6,792 nucleotides of DNA. Source: DATLFS01 sp035540935. GTDB lineage: Bacteria > Actinomycetota > CADDZG01 > WHSQ01. How positions within the stretch are numbered: the first letter of the stretch is position 1; the number at the start of each line of letters is the position of its first letter. The stretch spans positions 1 to 6,792 of the forward strand of contig DATLFS010000008.1 of assembly GCA_035540935.1 (NCBI GenBank). Reading direction: 5' to 3'. The notes beneath the pieces are model-generated. The model searched no databases and was not told the DNA's origin. It worked only from the letters and a program-made list of their open reading frames with translations. Positions 1 through 5,391 of the stretch are shown here, in pieces. The position numbers and the translations under genes were made by a program.

Positions 1-1
1 G

Positions 2-109
2 CCCGAGCCGGAACCGGAACCGGAGCCGGAGCCGAGCCCGCGGCCGACGCCGGGACAGACCCAGGGCCGGCCCCGCAGGATGCTCGGCCGTCATAGGGGG
101 CCGCCATAG
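2..109 (+). CDS. C-terminal tail of an upstream protein, probably a class A penicillin-binding protein (partial)
   Basis: Frame 2 is open from the left edge to a TAG at 107-109. It begins with alternating Pro-Glu (PEPEPEPEPEP), then SPRPTPGQTQGRP and a short basic end (RRMLGRHRGPP). A disordered Pro-rich tail like this is common at the C-terminus of class A penicillin-binding proteins (PonA), which polymerise and crosslink peptidoglycan outside the membrane. In Actinomycetota ponA often lies just upstream of a GT87 gene and rpsF, as here. The other two frames give low-complexity Ala/Gly or Arg-rich sequence, which is less plausible. No catalytic domain is inside the window, so the identity rests on the tail composition and gene order only. 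The stop overlaps the apparent start region of the next gene, consistent with an operon. Confidence 0.45.
   Translation, partial: PEPEPEPEPEPSPRPTPGQTQGRPRRMLGRHRGPP
7..30 (+). repeat. Hexanucleotide tandem repeat encoding Pro-Glu
   Basis: Four consecutive copies of the hexamer RCCGGA (gccgga, accgga, accgga, gccgga) are followed by a degenerate fifth (gccgag). In frame 2 they encode the Pro-Glu tail. Such repeats can change copy number by slippage without shifting the frame, because the unit is six bases. Confidence 0.7.
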
Positions 110-1368
110 GCGGGCGGCGCGCCGTCGTCGTAACGCTCGTCACGGCCGTCCTCACGATCGGGGGCGGTTTCCTGCTGAAGGGGCAGTGCCTGCAGCCCTG
201 GCAGGGTGGCGACCAATACCGGCGGCTCTGCTACAACGACCTGCAGGCGCTGTACCCCGATTACACGGACCGGAGGGGCGACGTCGTGGGACGCGGGGTC
301 CAGGCGCGGATCTTTCCGTACGTCTTCGGCCACTTCCGGCCCCACGACCACGTCCTGGTCAATGGAGCGATCGAGTATCCGGTCCTGACGGGGGTTTTCA
401 TGTGGGGCTCGGGCGTCTTCGCCGACTCCGCGGACGAGTACCTCGTCCACTCAGCGGTCCTGCTGGCGCCGTTCGGCCTGCTGGCCGCATTCCTGCTGGC
501 GCGTCTCGGCGGAGCGCGCGCCTTGCTCTTCGCGGCCGCGCCGGCGATCGTCCTCTACGCCTTTCACAACTGGGACCTCCTGGTGGTGGCGGCGACCGTC
601 GGAGGCTTCTACATATGGAGGAAGGGTGATCCGCACCTTGCCGCCGCGCTGTTCGCCGTAGGGGCGTCGCTCAAGATGTATCCCGCCCTCTTCGTGGCGC
701 CGCTCGTTCTGGAACAGCTCCGAGCCCGTAACGGGAGACAGGCGGCGGAGGTGGCCGCGTTCGGCGCCGGGACCTTCGCCGTGATCAACCTTCCCTTCGT
801 GCTCCGGAACTTCGACGGCTGGTGGGCGACCTACGCCTTCCATCGCGCGCGCGGCCCCAACTTCGACTCGATCTGGAACCTGACGGACGCAGGGCTCTTC
901 TCGATCCCCCGCCTCGACGCGCCGGGCGTGAACCTCGCCTCGACGCTCCTGATGCTCGTCTTCTTCGCGGCAGCGCTCGGCGCCGGCTGGATCCGGTCGC
1001 GGCGCGAGAAGGTGTATCCGGTCGTGCCGGTCTCGGCCGCTCTGATCGCCTCGTTCCTGTTGTGGAACAAGGTCCACTCGCCCCAATACACGCTCTGGAT
1101 CCTGCCGTTCTTCGTTCTGGTGTCGATCCCGATCGGGTGGTGGATCGCCTATTCGCTCGTAGACCTCATGGTCTACGTGGGCGTCTTCACGTTCTTCTAC
1201 GACTACGCCGCGCGCGGCATCTTCGAGTCGCCGGCGCAGGACGCCATGGAGGCGGGGGTGTGGCTGCGCGCCCTCCTCCTCCTCCTGCTTTTCGTCGTGT
1301 TCCTCCGTTCTTCGTCACACCCTCCCGATACCGTGCAGCCCGTCGGAGAACCGGTCGGAGCGGCCTGA
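106..1368 (+). CDS. GT87/DUF2029-family polytopic membrane glycosyltransferase (start uncertain)
   Basis: This is an integral membrane protein of the GT-C type. Members of the family use polyprenyl-phosphate-linked sugars on the outer face of the membrane; in mycobacteria some are mannosyltransferases for lipoglycans or glycolipids. Recognisable segments in order are a first membrane helix (VVVTLVTAVLTIGGGFLL, about 124-177), LCYNDLQALY (226-255), IEYPVLTG (370-393), HNWDLLVV (565-588), a SLKMYPALF loop (670-696), and the family-typical NKVHSPQYTLWILP (1066-1107). About eight or more hydrophobic helices are present, the last (VWLRALLLLLLFVVFL) near the C-terminus. The frame is open back to a TAG at 94-96, yet it has no ATG, GTG or TTG before the GTG at 286. 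That GTG lies after the conserved CYND and first helix, so it is too late. I placed the start at ATA 106, which follows AGGGGG (95-100) at five bases and gives 420 residues. A frameshift in the assembly is the main alternative. The substrate is not predictable. Confidence 0.75.
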   Translation: MGGRRAVVVTLVTAVLTIGGGFLLKGQCLQPWQGGDQYRRLCYNDLQALYPDYTDRRGDVVGRGVQARIFPYVFGHFRPHDHVLVNGAIEYPVLTGVFMWGSGVFADSADEYLVHSAVLLAPFGLLAAFLLARLGGARALLFAAAPAIVLYAFHNWDLLVVAATVGGFYIWRKGDPHLAAALFAVGASLKMYPALFVAPLVLEQLRARNGRQAAEVAAFGAGTFAVINLPFVLRNFDGWWATYAFHRARGPNFDSIWNLTDAGLFSIPRLDAPGVNLASTLLMLVFFAAALGAGWIRSRREKVYPVVPVSAALIASFLLWNKVHSPQYTLWILPFFVLVSIPIGWWIAYSLVDLMVYVGVFTFFYDYAARGIFESPAQDAMEAGVWLRALLLLLLFVVFLRSSSHPPDTVQPVGEPVGAA

Positions 1369-1388
1369 AGTAGGGAGGTGGTAGCATC

Positions 1389-1490
1389 ATGGGCCGCAGC
1401 TTCCGCTGCGGTATCCCCTGCTCGTCTGCGGACCTCGCCGCGGGCGGGCCTCGGCGCCGATCGCCGGCGCGAGTCCGGAGGAGGAGGTAA
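1389..1490 (+). CDS. Possible 33-residue leader peptide upstream of rpsF
   Basis: A short frame starts at ATG 1389, nine bases after a strong GGGAGGT (1373-1379), and ends with TAA at 1488-1490, three bases before the rpsF ATG. It would encode MGRSFRCGIPCSSADLAAGG followed by a basic tail of 13 residues (8 Arg) ending in CGG-AGG-AGG-AGG codons. Those last codons are also the rpsF ribosome-binding site. Translating this frame would run through both leader hairpins and deliver a ribosome next to the rpsF start, so it could couple or attenuate translation. I recognise no family. Against it: the AGG run is explained by the ribosome-binding site alone, and the sequence is low in information. It may be a chance frame. 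Confidence 0.25.
   Translation: MGRSFRCGIPCSSADLAAGGPRRRSPARVRRRR
1394..1473 (+). promoter_or_regulatory. Structured rpsF mRNA leader: two hairpins, candidate autoregulatory element
   Basis: The first hairpin is a perfect 7-bp stem, CCGCAGC (1394-1400) with GCTGCGG (1405-1411), around a TTCC loop. GGG (1391-1393) and CCC (1415-1417) can extend it across a three-base TAT bulge. The second pairs CTC (1450-1452) and GCGCCG (1454-1459) with CGGCGC (1465-1470) and GAG (1471-1473), leaving one bulged G, and ends four bases before the ribosome-binding site. Leaders of rpsF-rpsR operons in many bacteria carry an RNA motif bound by the S6:S18 complex, described as a CCG in a bulge between a stem and a hairpin. 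A CCG is present at 1394-1396, but in the best fold it is paired, so the match is not established. Confidence 0.35.
1477..1488 (+). promoter_or_regulatory. Multi-register ribosome-binding site of rpsF
   Basis: GGAGGAGGAGGT contains three overlapping GGAGG cores and ends five bases before the rpsF ATG at 1494. It fixes the rpsF start and suggests very efficient initiation, as expected for a ribosomal protein gene. Confidence 0.8.
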
Positions 1491-1493
1491 CGC

Positions 1494-1790
1494 ATGAGGG
1501 ATTACGAGGCATTGGTCATCGTGGATGCTCGCCTCGAAGAGGGCGACATCCAGAAGGCGGTCGACAAGTTCACCGGCCTCATCACCCAAGAGGGCGGCAA
1601 GGTGACGAAGGTCGATCGTTGGGGCGTCAGGCGCTTCGCCTACGAGATCAACCACCAGAACGAGGGCTACTACTTCCTCTGCGAGTTCACGGCACCCGAG
1701 GACCTCGGCGCCAAGCTCGACCGGCTGTTGCACATCTCCGACGAATTCATCCGCGGCAAGATCACGCTCCCGGCGCGAGCCTCGGCGTAG
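1494..1790 (+). CDS. rpsF: 30S ribosomal protein S6
   Basis: S6 is a small-subunit ribosomal protein that binds the central domain of 16S rRNA as a heterodimer with S18, whose gene lies two places downstream. The 98-residue product has the usual bacterial length. It opens with MRDYEALVIVDARLEE and carries the expected middle segment KVDRWGVRRFAYEINHQNEGYY, followed by LDRLLHISDEFIRGKI, all typical of the S6 ferredoxin-like fold. It lacks the long acidic glutamate tail seen in E. coli S6 and ends in PARASA. The start is fixed by the GGAGGAGGAGG five bases upstream. It is the first gene of the rpsF-ssb-rpsR-rplI cluster, 27 bases before ssb, and may be controlled by the structured leader before it. 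Confidence 0.97.
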   Translation: MRDYEALVIVDARLEEGDIQKAVDKFTGLITQEGGKVTKVDRWGVRRFAYEINHQNEGYYFLCEFTAPEDLGAKLDRLLHISDEFIRGKITLPARASA

Positions 1791-1817
1791 ATCGCGATCG
1801 GACAAGGAGACAGAGAG

Positions 1818-2318
1818 ATGGCATCTGACAACACGGTCACACTCGTCGGCAACATCACCGACGATCCCGAGCTGCGCTTCACACCTTCGGGCGCCGCCGT
1901 CGCGAACTTCACCGTCGCGGTGAATCGCCGGACGCGCAACCAGGACGGCACCTGGGAGGACCGCCTGGACGGGTTCTTCCGCTGCAACTGCTGGCGCGAC
2001 ATGGCGGAGAACGTCGCTGAGTCGCTGACGAAGGGCACCCGAGTCGTCGTCGTGGGGCGGCTGCAGCAGCGCTCCTGGGAGGACCGCGAGGGCAACAAGA
2101 GGTACGAGATCGAGGTCCAGGTCGACGAGGTGGCGCCGTCCCTTCGCTTCGCCTCCGCGACCGTCCAGAAGACGCAGCGCTCCGGGGGCGGCCGAGCGGC
2201 CGCACCGGCGGGCGGCGGCTCCGACTGGGGCGCCCCGGCAGGGGGCGGCGGAGGCGGCTCCGACTGGGGCGCGCCGTCACCTGCAGGAGGGCCTGCGGTG
2301 GAAGAAGGAGGTTTCTAG
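1818..2318 (+). CDS. ssb: Single-stranded DNA-binding protein
   Basis: SSB coats single-stranded DNA as a tetramer during replication, recombination and repair, and recruits partners through its C-terminal tip. Residues 1 to about 112 form the OB fold: MASDNTVTLVGNITDDPELRFT, FFRCNCWRDMAENVAESLTKG, RVVVVGRLQQRSWED and VDEVAPSLRFASA, all close to actinobacterial SSBs. Residues about 120-156 are a Gly/Ala/Pro-rich disordered linker with two copies of GGSDWGAP. The tip is unusual: it reads PAVEEGGF, whereas the usual tip is acidic and ends in Pro-Phe (DDDIPF in E. coli). The final Phe is kept. AAGGAGA (1804-1810) seven bases before the ATG supports the start. The stop codon directly abuts the rpsR ATG, so the two are probably translationally coupled. 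Confidence 0.96.
   Translation: MASDNTVTLVGNITDDPELRFTPSGAAVANFTVAVNRRTRNQDGTWEDRLDGFFRCNCWRDMAENVAESLTKGTRVVVVGRLQQRSWEDREGNKRYEIEVQVDEVAPSLRFASATVQKTQRSGGGRAAAPAGGGSDWGAPAGGGGGGSDWGAPSPAGGPAVEEGGF
2214..2272 (+). repeat. Direct repeat in the SSB linker (two 20-base copies)
   Basis: The same 20 bases (ggcggctccgactggggcgc) occur at 2214-2233 and 2253-2272, 39 bases apart and in the same reading frame. Both encode the GGSDWGA core of the disordered linker. The in-frame period suggests linker growth by local duplication. Confidence 0.85.
2305..2312 (+). promoter_or_regulatory. Perfect ribosome-binding site of rpsR inside the end of ssb
   Basis: AAGGAGGT matches the full anti-Shine-Dalgarno complement and sits six bases before the rpsR ATG at 2319. 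It lies entirely within the last codons of ssb, where it encodes part of the Glu-Glu-Gly-Gly tip of SSB. Confidence 0.85.
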
Positions 2319-2570
2319 ATGGCTCCGAAGCGAGGGCCGAAGCCGGCCGCGCCGAAGAAGGGCGGCAAGAAGAAGTACTGCGCCTTCTGCGCCGACAAGA
2401 AGCTCGTGATCGACTACAAGGACGTCAACCTGCTGCGCAAGTTCGTCTCGGATCGCGGCAAAATCCGGGCCCGCCGGGTCACCGGCAACTGCTCGCAGCA
2501 CCAGCGCCGCGTTGCGTCCGCCGTCAAGAACGCGCGGGAGATGGCGCTCCTCCCGTACACGACGCGGTAG
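2319..2570 (+). CDS. rpsR: 30S ribosomal protein S18, zinc-binding type
   Basis: S18 pairs with S6 in the platform of the small ribosomal subunit. The 83-residue product has a basic N-terminus (MAPKRGPKPAAPKKGGKKK) and then the conserved DYKDVNLLRKFVSDRGKIRARRVTGNCSQHQRRVASAVKNAREMALLPY. It has the zinc-ribbon (C+) set: Cys21, Cys24, Cys58 and His61, in CAFC and CSQH. Many Actinomycetota also carry a cysteine-free S18 paralogue for zinc starvation; none is visible here, so this would be the zinc-replete copy if a second exists. The ATG follows the ssb stop with no gap and has a perfect ribosome-binding site within ssb. The rplI start follows nine bases after its stop. Confidence 0.97.
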   Translation: MAPKRGPKPAAPKKGGKKKYCAFCADKKLVIDYKDVNLLRKFVSDRGKIRARRVTGNCSQHQRRVASAVKNAREMALLPYTTR

Positions 2571-2579
2571 GCGGCTGTG

Positions 2580-3038
2580 ATGAAGATCATCCTTGCCGAC
2601 GACGTCGAGCAGCTAGGGCAGAAGGGCGACGTGGTCACCGTCGCCGATGGATACGCCCGGAACTACCTCATCCCGAAGGGCCTCGCGATGGGTGCCACGA
2701 AGGGCGCTCTCAAGCAGGCCGAGCTCATGCAGAAAGCTCGCGCCGAGCGCGAGGAGAAGGCGAAGGCCGATGCCGCTTCGAAGGTCGCGCTGCTCGGCGC
2801 CGCCCCCGTCTACATCTCGGCTCGCGCGGGTGAGGGCGGGCGGCTCTTCGGTTCGGTCACCAAGTCCGACGTCGCGCGCGGCATCCTCGATCAGCTGGGC
2901 GAGGACGTTGATCGGCACAAGGTGCTCCTAGAAGATCCGATCAGGCATCTCGGAACACACCAGGTCGAGGTCAAGCTCCACGAGGAGGTCAATGCGCTCG
3001 TCACCGTCGAGGTGATCGCGCATGACGAGGACGAGTAG
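2580..3038 (+). CDS. rplI: 50S ribosomal protein L9
   Basis: L9 binds 23S rRNA near the L1 stalk with its N-terminal domain and reaches out from the large subunit through a long helix; it helps keep the reading frame. The 152-residue product begins with the family signature MKIILADDVEQLGQKGDVV and DGYARNYLIPKGLA, then has a charged helix (about 44-77, rich in Ala, Lys and Glu) and a C-terminal domain with GRLFGSVTKSDVARGI. It ends in a short acidic tail (HDEDE). I chose ATG 2580 over the GTG three bases earlier because it gives the standard MKII start. Only a weak GG-rich ribosome-binding site precedes it, so its translation may depend on ribosomes finishing rpsR. A strong hairpin follows the stop. 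Confidence 0.96.
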   Translation: MKIILADDVEQLGQKGDVVTVADGYARNYLIPKGLAMGATKGALKQAELMQKARAEREEKAKADAASKVALLGAAPVYISARAGEGGRLFGSVTKSDVARGILDQLGEDVDRHKVLLEDPIRHLGTHQVEVKLHEEVNALVTVEVIAHDEDE

Positions 3039-3054
3039 CGCTTCAGGTCTGTGG

Positions 3055-3078
3055 GAGGGGGCGCTTCGGCGCCCCCTC
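3055..3078 (+). terminator. UUCG-capped hairpin ending the rpsF-rplI cluster
   Basis: A perfect 10-bp stem, GAGGGGGCGC with GCGCCCCCTC, closes on a C(TTCG)G tetraloop, one of the most stable RNA loops. It starts 16 bases after the rplI stop. Only two T residues follow directly, with TTTT after another ten bases, so it is a weak classical intrinsic terminator. Hairpins with poor U-tracts are common at gene ends in GC-rich bacteria. Confidence 0.7.
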
Positions 3079-3090
3079 TTCGCGCCCGGG

Positions 3091-3143
3091 TTTTCCACAC
3101 CGTCCACAGGTGAGTTCACAGGCGGTGCGCCTTGTGATCCACA
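3091..3143 (+). promoter_or_regulatory. Cluster of four DnaA-box-like nonamers upstream of dnaB
   Basis: Four same-direction nonamers resemble the DnaA box TTATNCACA: TTTTCCACA (3091-3099, one mismatch), CCGTCCACA (3100-3108), GAGTTCACA (3112-3120) and TGATCCACA (3135-3143, one mismatch). All end in CACA, and the last three are followed by GG. The cluster lies between the rplI hairpin and dnaB, where the replication initiator DnaA could regulate dnaB. The middle two copies are degenerate, and no AT-rich unwinding stretch is present, so this is unlikely to be the origin itself. Confidence 0.35.
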
Positions 3144-3161
3144 GGCGGCCCCACCTACGTT
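3132..3161 (+). promoter_or_regulatory. Possible dnaB promoter
   Basis: TTGTGA (3132-3137) and TACGTT (3156-3161), 18 bases apart, are weak matches to sigma-70-type -35 and -10 elements. The -35 overlaps the fourth DnaA-box-like site. A second TACGTTG lies at 3205-3211 and is an alternative -10. A promoter somewhere in 3079-3253 is expected because a hairpin separates dnaB from rplI; this exact placement is a guess. Confidence 0.2.
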
Positions 3162-3253
3162 GGGATGGCGGGCCGATCTCCGGGTTTCCGTCACACCCCC
3201 CGCGTACGTTGAGCGAAGCACCGACCCGACCTCGATCAAGGGAGCATCGCCAG

Positions 3254-4612
3254 GTGGCCCAGCGCGCACCCGTCGACACCGCAACGCGCAACCGGATCCC
3301 CCCGCACAACCTCGACGCCGAGCAGTCGGTGCTTGGGGCGATGATGGAGTCGAAGGACGCGATCTCCAACGTCGGCCAGATCCTCAAGTCACGCGACTTC
3401 TACAAGCCGGCCCACGGCCAGATCTTCGAGGTCATCGTCGAGCTCGACGCCCGCGGCGAGCCGGCGGACGCGATCACCGTCGCCGACGAGCTGGCGCGCC
3501 GCGGCATCCTCGAGGCCGTGGGCGGAAAGCCCTACCTCACCGGGCTCCTCGAGGCGTATCCCACGGCCTCCTCCGCGAGCCGCTACGCCAAGATCGTCTC
3601 GGAGCACTCGGTCCTCCGGCGCCTGATCGAGGCCGGTGTGGGGGTCCAGGAGCTGGGCTTCTCCATGCCCGAGGACGTCTCCGAGGCGGTCGACGAGGCC
3701 GAGCAGCTGGTTTACGAGGTGGGCGACCGCCAGCTGCGCAACGAGGTGCAGCCGGTACGCGATCTCCTCGGCCTCGCTCTCGAGGACCTCGAGGCGCGCT
3801 TCACCGACGGGACCACGGTCCGCGGCACGTCGTCCGGGTTCACGGATCTCGACGACCTCACCCTCGGCTTCCAGCCCTCGCAGCTGATCATCGTCGCGGC
3901 GCGCCCCGCCATGGGAAAGAGCTCGCTCCTGAACGACTTCGCGCTGTCCGCCGGGGTGAAGCAGGGCAAAGGCGTTGTGATCTTCAGCCTCGAGATGGGA
4001 CGGCAGGAGCTCGTCGAACGCTTCCTCGCGTCCGAGGCGCGGGTCGATGCGCAGAAGATGCGCAAGGGCATGCTCCAGGACGCCGACTGGCAGCGATTGT
4101 CGGCCGCGATCGGGAGGCTCGCCGAGGCCCCGATCTTCATCGACGACTCGCCCAACGTCACCCTCATGGAGATGCGGGCGAAGTGCCGCCGGTTGAAGAG
4201 CCGGGGCAACCTGGGGCTCGTGATCGTCGACTACCTGCAGCTGATGCAGTCCCCGCGCAAGAGCGAGAATCGTCAGCAAGAAGTCTCGGAGATATCGCGC
4301 GGGCTCAAGATCCTCGCGCGCGAGCTCGAGGTTCCGGTGCTGTGCGCGTCGCAGCTGAACCGCGGCGTCGAATTCCGCTCCGACAAACGCCCGATGCTGG
4401 GAGACCTTCGTGAATCGGGCTCGATCGAGCAGGATTCCGACATGGTGATGTTCATCTACCGCGACGAGGTCTACAACCCCGAGACCGAGGCGAAGGGCGA
4501 GGCCGAGCTGATCCTGGCGAAGCATCGCAACGGCCCCACCGGCACCGTGCGACTCGCCTTCATGAACCAGTACACGAAGTTCGCGTCGATCGCCCGAGGC
4601 CCCTCCTACTAA
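3254..4612 (+). CDS. dnaB: Replicative DNA helicase DnaB
   Basis: DnaB is the hexameric helicase that unwinds DNA at the fork and works with primase. The 452-residue product has the normal length. Residues about 15-115 are the N-terminal domain (PPHNLDAEQSVLGAMM, GKPYLTGLLEAYPTASSA). The RecA-like ATPase core follows from about 190: Walker A ARPAMGKSS (216-224), SLEM (245-248), Walker B LVIVDYLQLM (322-331), SQLNRGVEFRSDKRPMLGDL with RESGSIEQDSD (366-396), and KHRNGPTG (423-430), which carries the basic finger residues. The GTG at 3254 is the best start: AAGGGAG (3238-3244) precedes it by nine bases. The frame stays open upstream to 3110, but that part does not resemble DnaB and overlaps the DnaA-box-like cluster. 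The helicase motifs are uninterrupted, so there is no intein, unlike dnaB of M. tuberculosis. Confidence 0.97.
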   Translation: MAQRAPVDTATRNRIPPHNLDAEQSVLGAMMESKDAISNVGQILKSRDFYKPAHGQIFEVIVELDARGEPADAITVADELARRGILEAVGGKPYLTGLLEAYPTASSASRYAKIVSEHSVLRRLIEAGVGVQELGFSMPEDVSEAVDEAEQLVYEVGDRQLRNEVQPVRDLLGLALEDLEARFTDGTTVRGTSSGFTDLDDLTLGFQPSQLIIVAARPAMGKSSLLNDFALSAGVKQGKGVVIFSLEMGRQELVERFLASEARVDAQKMRKGMLQDADWQRLSAAIGRLAEAPIFIDDSPNVTLMEMRAKCRRLKSRGNLGLVIVDYLQLMQSPRKSENRQQEVSEISRGLKILARELEVPVLCASQLNRGVEFRSDKRPMLGDLRESGSIEQDSDMVMFIYRDEVYNPETEAKGEAELILAKHRNGPTGTVRLAFMNQYTKFASIARGPSY

Positions 4613-4627
4613 CCCCGCTTTATGTGC

Positions 4628-4662
4628 CTCTGGTCGCGCTCGGCGCGACCGACAGCCCAGAG
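4628..4662 (+). terminator. Inverted-repeat structure after dnaB
   Basis: GGTCGCGC (4632-4639) pairs perfectly with GCGCGACC (4643-4650) around a TCG loop. An outer pair, CTCTGG (4628-4633) with CCAGAG (4657-4662), can form instead at the base while TCGCGC/GCGCGA stays paired. It begins 15 bases after the dnaB stop. There is no T-run, so it could be a U-less terminator, an mRNA 3' stabiliser or a structure before the next gene. Confidence 0.4.
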
Positions 4663-4701
4663 AGACGAGGATCTCGGGATCTTTGTGGGGAGGGAGTCGC
4701 G

Positions 4702-5388
4702 GTGACGACCTTGACGGCGCGCCGGGCGCGCGCGGTGCTGAAGCGGCTCCAGCGGATTCAGGAGCCCTTCGAGCCCAAGCCCCGGCTGCGTCCGCTCGAC
4801 GAGCTGATCATGACGGTGCTGTCGCAGCACACCTCCGACTCGAACACCGAGCGCGCCTTCGCCTCCTTGCGCCGCCGGTTCCGAACGTGGGAGGAGGTTC
4901 GCGCCGCGCCGGTGCGCGACGTTGCCGATGCGATCAGGTCGGGCGGATTGGCCGAGCAGAAGGCGCCACGGCTGAAGGCGATCCTTGATGAGATCGCGGC
5001 GCGCGAGGGGAAGGTGTCGCTCGATCGGCTGCACAGCCTGCCCGACGACGAGATCGAGACCTACCTGGTGTCGTTGCCGGGCGTCGGGCCGAAGACCGCC
5101 GCATGCGTCTTGTGCTTCTCGCTCGGCCGTGCCGCCTTCCCGGTCGACACCCACGTCCACCGGGTGGCGCTCCGCCTCGGATGGATCCCGCCGAAGACGA
5201 GCGCGGAGCGGGCGCATCTCGTCCTCGGGCAGGCGATCCCGCCGGATGCCAGGTATCCGCTACACGTGGCGCTGATCCGGCACGGCCGCACCACGTGCAC
5301 GGCGCGCCGCCCGTACTGCAGCGACTGCGTCCTCTTCGACTGGTGCCCCTCCGGCACGGCGTTCCTCGCGGCCGGTGAAGCTCGATGA
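4702..5388 (+). CDS. Endonuclease III-like DNA glycosylase / AP lyase
   Basis: This HhH-GPD family protein belongs to the endonuclease III group, base-excision repair enzymes that remove oxidised pyrimidines and cleave the abasic site. The 228-residue product contains a substrate-pocket segment LIMTVLSQHTSDSNTERAF (35-53), the helix-hairpin-helix LPGVGPKTA with the predicted catalytic Lys131, and VDTHVHRV with the predicted catalytic Asp149. The 18-residue Lys-Asp spacing equals that of E. coli Nth (120 and 138). A C-x6-C-x2-C-x5-C motif (Cys199, 206, 209, 215) should hold the [4Fe-4S] cluster. SQHTSDSN replaces the SAQATD of E. coli Nth, so it is probably one of the actinobacterial Nth-like paralogues; substrate preference may differ. 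GTG 4702 is chosen because GGGGAGGGAG (4687-4696) precedes it by five bases. An earlier in-frame GTG at 4624 would put the hairpin after dnaB inside the gene. Confidence 0.9.
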   Translation: MTTLTARRARAVLKRLQRIQEPFEPKPRLRPLDELIMTVLSQHTSDSNTERAFASLRRRFRTWEEVRAAPVRDVADAIRSGGLAEQKAPRLKAILDEIAAREGKVSLDRLHSLPDDEIETYLVSLPGVGPKTAACVLCFSLGRAAFPVDTHVHRVALRLGWIPPKTSAERAHLVLGQAIPPDARYPLHVALIRHGRTTCTARRPYCSDCVLFDWCPSGTAFLAAGEAR

Positions 5389-5391
5389 TCA
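5386..5391. other. Back-to-back convergent stop codons (TGATCA)
   Basis: The glycosylase stop TGA (5386-5388) and the stop of the minus-strand HesB-like gene (5389-5391, read as TGA on the minus strand) touch with no base between them and form the palindrome TGATCA. There is no room for a terminator for either gene between the two coding regions. Confidence 0.95.

Noticed and set aside
1203..1805. Minus-strand frames opposite the GT87 gene and rpsF
   Set aside because: They have no family resemblance and cover well-supported plus-strand genes.
3079..3253. Replication origin
   Set aside because: DnaA-box-like sites are present, but there is no AT-rich unwinding region and no dnaA or dnaN nearby.
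3022..4413. Long plus-strand frame overlapping dnaB in another frame
   Set aside because: Its product is Arg/Pro/Ala-rich low-complexity sequence, typical of an out-of-frame reading of GC-rich DNA.
3389..4525. Long open frame (378 codons) on the minus strand, antisense to dnaB
   Set aside because: It is a mirror of codon bias in a GC-rich gene. The product has no recognisable domain, while the plus strand encodes complete DnaB motifs.
3254..4612. Intein in dnaB
   Set aside because: I looked because mycobacterial dnaB can carry one. Walker A, Walker B and the later motifs are continuous and the length is normal.
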